64,000 nt of DNA from Talinum fruticosum (Eukaryota > Streptophyta > Magnoliopsida > Caryophyllales > Talinaceae), in contig JAITYX010000045.1 in the NCBI GenBank assembly GCA_021018815.1, forward strand, positions 3,534,001 through 3,598,000, in the 5' to 3' direction. Shown here piece after piece: positions 58,240 to 64,000 of this stretch (position 1 is the first letter of the stretch; every line of letters begins with the position of its first letter). The notes beneath the pieces were generated by a model. It worked only from the letters and a program-made list of their open reading frames with translations. It did no database searches and was not told the origin of the DNA. The position numbers were made by a program, and so were the translations under genes.

Positions 58240-60180
58240 AGTAATGTAATACTTCTTAATAAGTTATGAACTAAAAAATAAATATTTAATAACTACATTT
58301 AATAAATGAGATTAATAATCGAAAATGCTACAATCAACATATGGTATGCTTCCACCCTTATCTAATTACACATGATTGAGTGTGGCAGAAAAATAAGCAA
58401 AAATGAGTTGCTCGAAATCATTTTCACACATAATAATGTGGAAAAATATAACCACTCTTGTAAGAATGGTACTAACCTATTAAGGTATATCCATGTATAT
58501 TAAGAGTGGTGATTTACATCTATTGAAAAAATGATTATTTAGCATGGATAATAAGCGTGGCGAGATAATAAGCGTGACAATAATTTTGAAATAATTGAAA
58601 TACATAAAAAGAATTTTTTTCGCATTAGACAATTTATGATAATCATATAAGTCAAATACTAAATTTACAATCAAAAAGAAATTTTTTAAAAAAATAATTG
58701 AAAAGAATTTTTATAAAAATTAAACACATAAAGGAAATATTTTTATGCAAATTTTCAATTTCTCTCTTTTATAGCACAATGCCCAATATATTGAAAAAAT
58801 CAAAATAAGAAATAAACCTCAAATCTCAAACTCTAATCTCGTTTTCTCTCTTATTTTCTCGCTTAATCAGTAAATGTCACATGCGCCCGCTTTATATCTT
58901 TTTTTTCTTAATATTGTTTAAAGAAAAGTAAAATAAAATAAAACTAAAAAAATTCACCTTAATGAACAGAACCCTAATTTGAAGAAGAACTAAGTATTTT
59001 TAATTCGAGAGGCATATCTACGTTAGGGCAACCGCGGTCACCCAACCCCGTCCTTTCGAGAGAAAAAGCATGGCATAAAGAGTAAAAAAAATAATATATT
59101 TTAATTAACCCTAGTTAATTTCAAAAAGAATTTTGTAGCTTAACCGGTGACAACCTAAGTGTATATATCAGTGGTAGAAGTTGCTTCAAGCGCAAACTGG
59201 TAATAGGAAAAAAAAGACTCGCTCAAGGGGTAATATGTCCATAGATATAAGTATGGCGAGTGATGGTGTTTTCTTTGGATATAAATGTGTGGTTAAAGAC
59301 GACTCTCATATGACTTATTTAGTGTGTGGAATATTTGTCCACTCATACCATTTCCACACTTAACATAAGTATGGTAAAAGCGTGGATGCATGTCGTATTT
59401 TGAAAATGATAGAATAGACACAAAATTAAAAAGTAAGTAGAAAGACGAGAGAAACTCATGATCCAAACAAATCAAATTAGACAAAAAGTTACATAAATAA
59501 GTAGTTAAACTCATACCTTAATCATAACGAGACCTCCTCCAATTGACTAACCCTTACTGATTCAATCACTTTCAAAACTTAAAGCCACTAATTAAAAATT
59601 AGTTTGAAACTAATACCATGTTCTTTAGTCACCTCAACCACATCTTCCTAGCAAATTAATAAACCAAACAATGACATAAGCTATTGTTACATCTTTATAA
59701 TACATATTTTATTTTTTAGTAGAAAGGAAGAACAAATTTTCTCATCTAATGAAATATCTTATTCATCCACCCAAAAATATATAATTAAATATATATAGTT
59801 CACTTTGATAGTTATCTCATTAGATTTCAGTCGAGTCACAATTTAAAGTCACAAAGGAAAAAAAACGTAACTTGTGATTCTCAAATGTAAATCAAATCAA
59901 ACCAAAATTTGAAATAATATAGATTACTTTTTAGGTTAAAAATATTGGTGAATTAACCTTAACACCGTTAAAAATAATAGAATATCCTTTAATTATTTTC
60001 TAAAATATTATTCTATAATTTATCTTAAATAAAATTACTTTTAATTACATCCCTTCTTTAAAATCATTCAATATACTTTTTGTCATCAATATATTTTTTT
60101 GAATTTTTCACGGGTGTTTACTAATGATTGACGTGAGAATGAATTACATTGATTGATAATAGGATAGATATCTTAGTAAT
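58240..60180. other. AT-rich intergenic DNA, no gene seen
   Basis: Apart from the possible Helitron body, nothing was recognised. Frames at 58480-58674, 59181-59363 and 59293-59514 lack any feature of a real protein. Confidence 0.5.
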
Positions 60181-60184
60181 TTTA

Positions 60185-60845
60185 TATTAATTTTATTTTG
60201 AGTCCTAGTATATTTTAATTTTAAGATTATTTTTCTATTTATTTTTGTTATTTTTAGTCAAATTGTTAGAAGTTGGATTAAATTAGTTTCCTTTGGTTAA
60301 TTTTATTTTTTATATTATTATAGGGTTTAGTTAGAGTATTAATATCTTAGTATTAATTTTCTTAGTTTTTATGATTAATTTAATTATTTTTTTGATTTAT
60401 TTTCGAATTTAGGTTAAAGCAAGTTTTTAATTTAATAAATTTATAAATTAAATTTTTGTATTTTAATTTTAGGTTTTTAGTGTATGTTTCGGTCCAAAAA
60501 ATAGTTTTAATATTCTTGTTTATTTAATTATTTATTTTCATATGTATTGTAGTGTAATTGATTATTTGTTTAACTTTCTATTTTAGATTATGTTTTTGTT
60601 TTTCTGTTTTAATTGTGTTTAATTTTTCTGAAAAATTTTAAAAAGTTTTATGTTTTTAATTCTATCCAGATTTATAATTTAGTTCATTATATAATTTTCT
60701 GTAATTTTTATTTATTAATTTTCTGCTCAATTTGGTTTTATTTTATGTTTTATATTTTTTAAAATTAATAAGGCTAATTATTTACTGTTTAATTTTTAGA
60801 TTTAGATTAAATAATTTTATAATATTATTTATTTATTTTTCAGCA
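60185..60845. repeat. T-rich dispersed repeat, second copy
   Basis: Follows the same order as the repeat at 11230-12180 for several hundred bases, including AGTCA-ATTGTTAGAAGTT, ATATTATTATAGGGTT-AGTTAG and AGGTTAAAGCA followed by TTTAATTTAATAAATTTATAAATT. This copy has one unit, without the internal 464 bp duplication of the other. It is non-coding. Confidence 0.7.
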
Positions 60846-60934
60846 AGGGGATCCAATATTACCTTGATACGATCTACTTTTAAAGGGAAACCTTTTTTTT
60901 CCTTTCGATGAATTTTATCGTTTATTTAATCATT

Positions 60935-61309
60935 TACATCAATGACTTATTTTTAATGAACAAATAATTTTTATGGTTGAGACTACACCAAGCTCCTACA
61001 ATCACTCTTGTTGTAGTATTAAGTCTATTTAAAAAGATTACTATTATATATTGTGTAGATTTATTAAAAAAAAATACTAATGAGACTGTATTATCACACA
61101 CACAAAAACAGGAGGAGGATAGTTCACTTATAAAAAGATTTTTTTATTTGGATAAATTATATTATTTATTTATTTATTTAATTATTTACATCAACGACTC
61201 ATATTCAATGACAAATAATTTTTATGGTTAAGATTACCCTAATTTCTTACAATCACTCCCATTACAATATTTGACCAATTTAAAAATATTACTATTATAT
61301 ATTGCATAG

Positions 61310-61388
<79 letters not shown>

Positions 61389-61550
61389 GAGTCCATAGAT
61401 GAGTGAAAACTTATTTTTTAAATGATAAATTATTTATTTTTTATTGGACGAAACTGCTTAATTCACTCTGGTTGCAAGCATTTCAAAATTTGAAAACATT
61501 GGCATTATATAGTGTATAGATTTATCTAATCCGTTAAGGTTACATAAATA
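60935..61550. repeat. Degenerate tandem modules of about 250 bp
   Basis: Order-conserved words (TTACATCAA-GACT-AT, ACAAATAATTTTTATGGTT-AGA, ACAATCACTC and ACTATTATATATTG-ATAGATT) occur near 60940-61060 and again near 61187-61312. A weaker third trace lies near 61455-61540. An (ATT)n tract lies between the second and third traces. Confidence 0.65.
61311..61388. repeat. (ATT)n microsatellite
   Basis: About 26 uninterrupted TTA/ATT units lie directly after GCATAGA, within the tandem-module region. Confidence 0.95.
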
Positions 61551-61559
61551 TATTTTGTA

Positions 61560-63350
61560 TATATGGATTTGGATAAATATTTTTTATAACCAATTTCGAC
61601 AGCGAATTTTATATCCGGTCAAATGAATGACGTGGCACTATGATTTCACCAATATAGCCTGACAAATCTTTCTTCTCGCATTATCAAAATAGGTTGTGAA
61701 AAAAGGCAGAAAAGAAAAATCCTCATATTTCTCTTCTTTTATCCACACCTACCCAACTTTCTCTCTCTCTACGATTGAAGAATTCTAACCCACATTGACC
61801 TTTTGTTGACTTCATTTGAAAAATTGAAGGTGGATTTGAGGGCGAACCCACCTCAATTATTATTTTTGGCCGACTTTTTTGGGGGAGGAGAACTGGCTAC
61901 AAAAAGATGATGTCTTCGTCCCCGGTTCACCAAAAGCTTCTCATATGGCAAGTACAAAGATAAAGATAAAGATAAAGAAAAAGCTAAATTACAAAAGTTA
62001 CTCATTTGCTGAATTTTTTGAATAAGTTTTGAGATAGGAAGGAATTCATTTAATATTTGAAAACTTCATGTCGACATTGGAGATATTTCACTAAAAGTTA
62101 AATAATAAGAGTACAATGGTGTTATTATTGGGGATGGGCTTAAATGTTGTTGTTAGTTGATATTAATATATGTTTATTTGTTTCTTGAATTGAAAAAGAT
62201 GTTGGAATTAGGGTTTGACTTCGAGTTTTGGGGTTTATAGCAAATCATGGTATGATTAGTGATTTTGAAATGTAAAAACTTTATTTAATGTTATGTATTT
62301 CATGAATCAATAGTGACTTTTATTTTTTTAATTCTTTTTAATTTTTTAATTTTGTATATGTAAGGAGAGAGGATGTTGGCTGTTTTTGACGAGACTAAAA
62401 GGGTGGATATTTTTCCTATGGACCTAGATGAATATTTCTTATTAGATCTTCATAGGGATACAAAAATGAACTTATTAAGCAATGGTTAAAACTACCTAAA
62501 TATTGTGCATTTTTGTTTGGTAGTCCTTGAGATGTTGCTAAAGGAAATTGCCCTTAACTTGTGATGAAGATTGGATAAATTCGGTTAGTATATGGTTTAT
62601 GCATAGGGTGACATTCCAATATATATGCTAGCCACCAATGCCCCTTCCAGTTAGAAGGAATCAGTTAGATGCACACCAACAAACCCAAATTGAAAAGTCA
62701 TGAAAAGGTAGAGAGCCCTCAAGTTAAACTCATTCCACATAAAAATGTTCAGTGTGAGTGAGAGTGATTAAGATATATGGAATTTTAAGGAACTTGAAGT
62801 TGACAAATATGAAAGTTTGGTTGCTTCTAAGAAAGCAAAAACTGAGCTGAGAGTTTGATTAGTACTCTAGATAGCCAACTTATCCCTGTGAAGAAGGCTA
62901 CCCTGCGAAGAAGGTTTTCCCTGCTCCCAAACATCCTTTAGTGGGTAAGCATACCCTTTCCTTCAGCATCTCAATCATTCCAAATCAAAAACATGAACGA
63001 TGAAGAGGTGTTGTAGACCTTTTGATTATTGACTGTTGATTTGTCTACTTTTTCATCTCAACCCACCTCCACCAATGAACCCAAAAAAAGCCCTATCTCC
63101 CTTCCCTCTCTTCTCAACCTACCCCCACCAATGAACATAAAAGGACCAAAGCCCCTTCCTTTACCCCTACCACTAAATGCAAAAACCCCTTTTCTCCCAC
63201 CATTGCATACAAAAAAACAAAGAAGATTGTTGTTGGTCTAAGCTCACTAAAAAAATCTATGCATGCTTCTTCATTTGAACCAAACAACAGTGTCTCTTCT
63301 TTGGATGATATAGATGTTGGGTTAAGAGGGCTTGGGGGCTATAATTTGAG
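61560..63350 (+). pseudogene. Decayed gene-like stretch, family not recognised
   Basis: A CT-rich leader (61730-61765) precedes an ATG near 61910 (MSSSPVHQKLLIW) and a possible donor GTACAA, then AT-rich DNA. After an AG near 62365 comes a frame with RMLAVFDETKRVDIFPMDLD and YFLLDLHRDTKMNLL, stopping near 62488. Later frames (62860-63250, for example 63029-63241 rich in Pro and Leu) look like a charged and proline-rich linker with stops. This could be a dead host gene or part of a transposon ORF. I recognise no domain. Confidence 0.25.
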
Positions 63351-63358
63351 AGGAATTA

Positions 63359-63568
63359 GGGCCTATTTGAATTGACATATATATTAACATATATTCCTAT
63401 CTTCTATTTATTTCTGTTTATTCCGCTCGTTTACGCTCATTTATGTTCGTTTTTGCTCAATTTTGTCCGTTTATGTTCATTTCTACTCATTTCAGACTAA
63501 TTGTTTCTATTAGTTTTTGTTCGTTTCGTTTATTTCTGTTCATTTTATATGTCATTTCAAACGAGTCC
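63359..63568. mobile_element. Tourist-like MITE, 210 bp, TSD TTA
   Basis: The left end GGGCCTATTTGAATTGACATAT and the right end (reverse complement GGACTCGTTTGAAATGACATAT) are inverted repeats with five mismatches in 22 bases. TTA at 63356-63358 and 63569-63571 is the target duplication. The inside is a degenerate array of GTTCATTT-TGTTCGTTT-type units. The three-base TTA duplication and GGGCC-TGTTTG-like end suggest a PIF/Harbinger-type MITE. There is no coding capacity. Confidence 0.75.
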
Positions 63569-63571
63569 TTA

Positions 63572-64000
63572 TTCAACAACTTAGGACTAATGCTAATAAG
63601 GATGATAGTGGCCAGGGGTGGAACTAGAAAATTTTATCAAGGAGGGTCGGGTGTGAGTTCTAGAATATTACTTATATAAGTTATAAAATGAACAGAAATT
63701 ACAATTAATTACAATTAATTTATAAAGAGTATTATAAAGAAAATTTGTGTAATAAATAGATAAGCAATCATCTCCAAAGTCCAAACTTGGTGGCCACTAC
63801 ATTGTAGCATTGGACTATATAAAAGTATATAAAAGAAAATAGTCGTGAAGTTTAAAGAATTGCTCCATTAAAAAATCCGTTTTAATGTTTTATGCATGAT
63901 TAACGAGAAAAATAAATAAATAAACAACAAAATAATAAATCATAGTAATATTTTTTTTTGTAATTTTATATTCATAAGTTAAAGCAACTGCTGATTTCAC
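63572..64000. other. AT-rich DNA to window end, no gene seen
   Basis: No frame, repeat or element end was recognised except short A and T runs and a direct repeat ATTACAATTA at 63699-63718. Confidence 0.5.

Noticed and set aside
1..64000. CRISPR arrays, bacterial operons, rRNA or tRNA genes, organellar inserts
   Set aside because: No regularly spaced repeats with unique spacers, no ribosome-binding-site organisation and no recognisable RNA gene or plastid gene order was seen; the primer-binding site at 26056-26073 only mimics a tRNA end.

Overview
This window looks like nuclear DNA of a flowering plant, most likely a eudicot. It is AT-rich and full of plant LTR retrotransposons, a LINE, CACTA and MITE elements and Helitron-like ends. 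The only clearly intact protein-coding gene is a three-exon R2R3-MYB transcription factor on the minus strand (55577-57129). Its DNA-binding domain and C-terminal motifs match the MYB60-type members of subgroup 1, which act in stomata and drought responses. There is no sign of bacterial, plasmid or organellar gene organisation.

Layout. 1-1203: AT-rich DNA with a short MITE-like inverted repeat at the edge. 1204-8564: a plus-strand solo LTR flanked by the duplication GGTTA; it contains a second solo LTR of the same long-LTR family in opposite orientation (1735-4493, duplication CGGCG) and a further unidentified insertion near 4740-5930. 8570-12620: AT-rich DNA with a Helitron-type 3' end and a T-rich repeat that recurs near 60.2 kb. 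About 12640-26638: a decayed Ty3/gypsy element of Tat/Ogre type on the minus strand (LTR, PBS, gag, RT, two RNase H-like segments, integrase). On the opposite strand beyond integrase it carries an intron-containing extra ORF with its own TATA box. A truncated long LTR (21562 to about 24366) replaces the end of gag and the protease region.

26639-36445: a gag-only Ty3/gypsy relic on the plus strand. Its gag is split by a 1.6 kb CACTA element (27390-29002, TTT duplication), and the region after gag is split by a third solo LTR (30761-33903, CGTTC duplication). 36500-40250: remains of another plus-strand element with a plant-transposon-like ORF and no polymerase. 40250-46300: AT-rich DNA with five (AT)n tracts, a Tourist-like MITE and two blocks of CCGAA-type minisatellite. 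46775-53243: LINE/L1 material, with a clear plus-strand ORF2 and, upstream, an opposite-strand ORF1-like fragment.

55577-57129 is the MYB gene. Its upstream region has a TATA box, several AAAG (Dof) sites and a G-quadruplex-type tract. 57500-64000 is again AT-rich and contains a second Helitron-type end, the second T-rich repeat copy, tandem modules around an (ATT)n tract, a decayed gene-like stretch and a Tourist-like MITE at 63359-63568.

The genes do not form a pathway. The window is mainly a record of nested insertion, LTR-LTR recombination (three solo LTRs with intact target duplications), deletion and decay beside one regulatory gene. All calls come from reading the sequence; no database search was possible.
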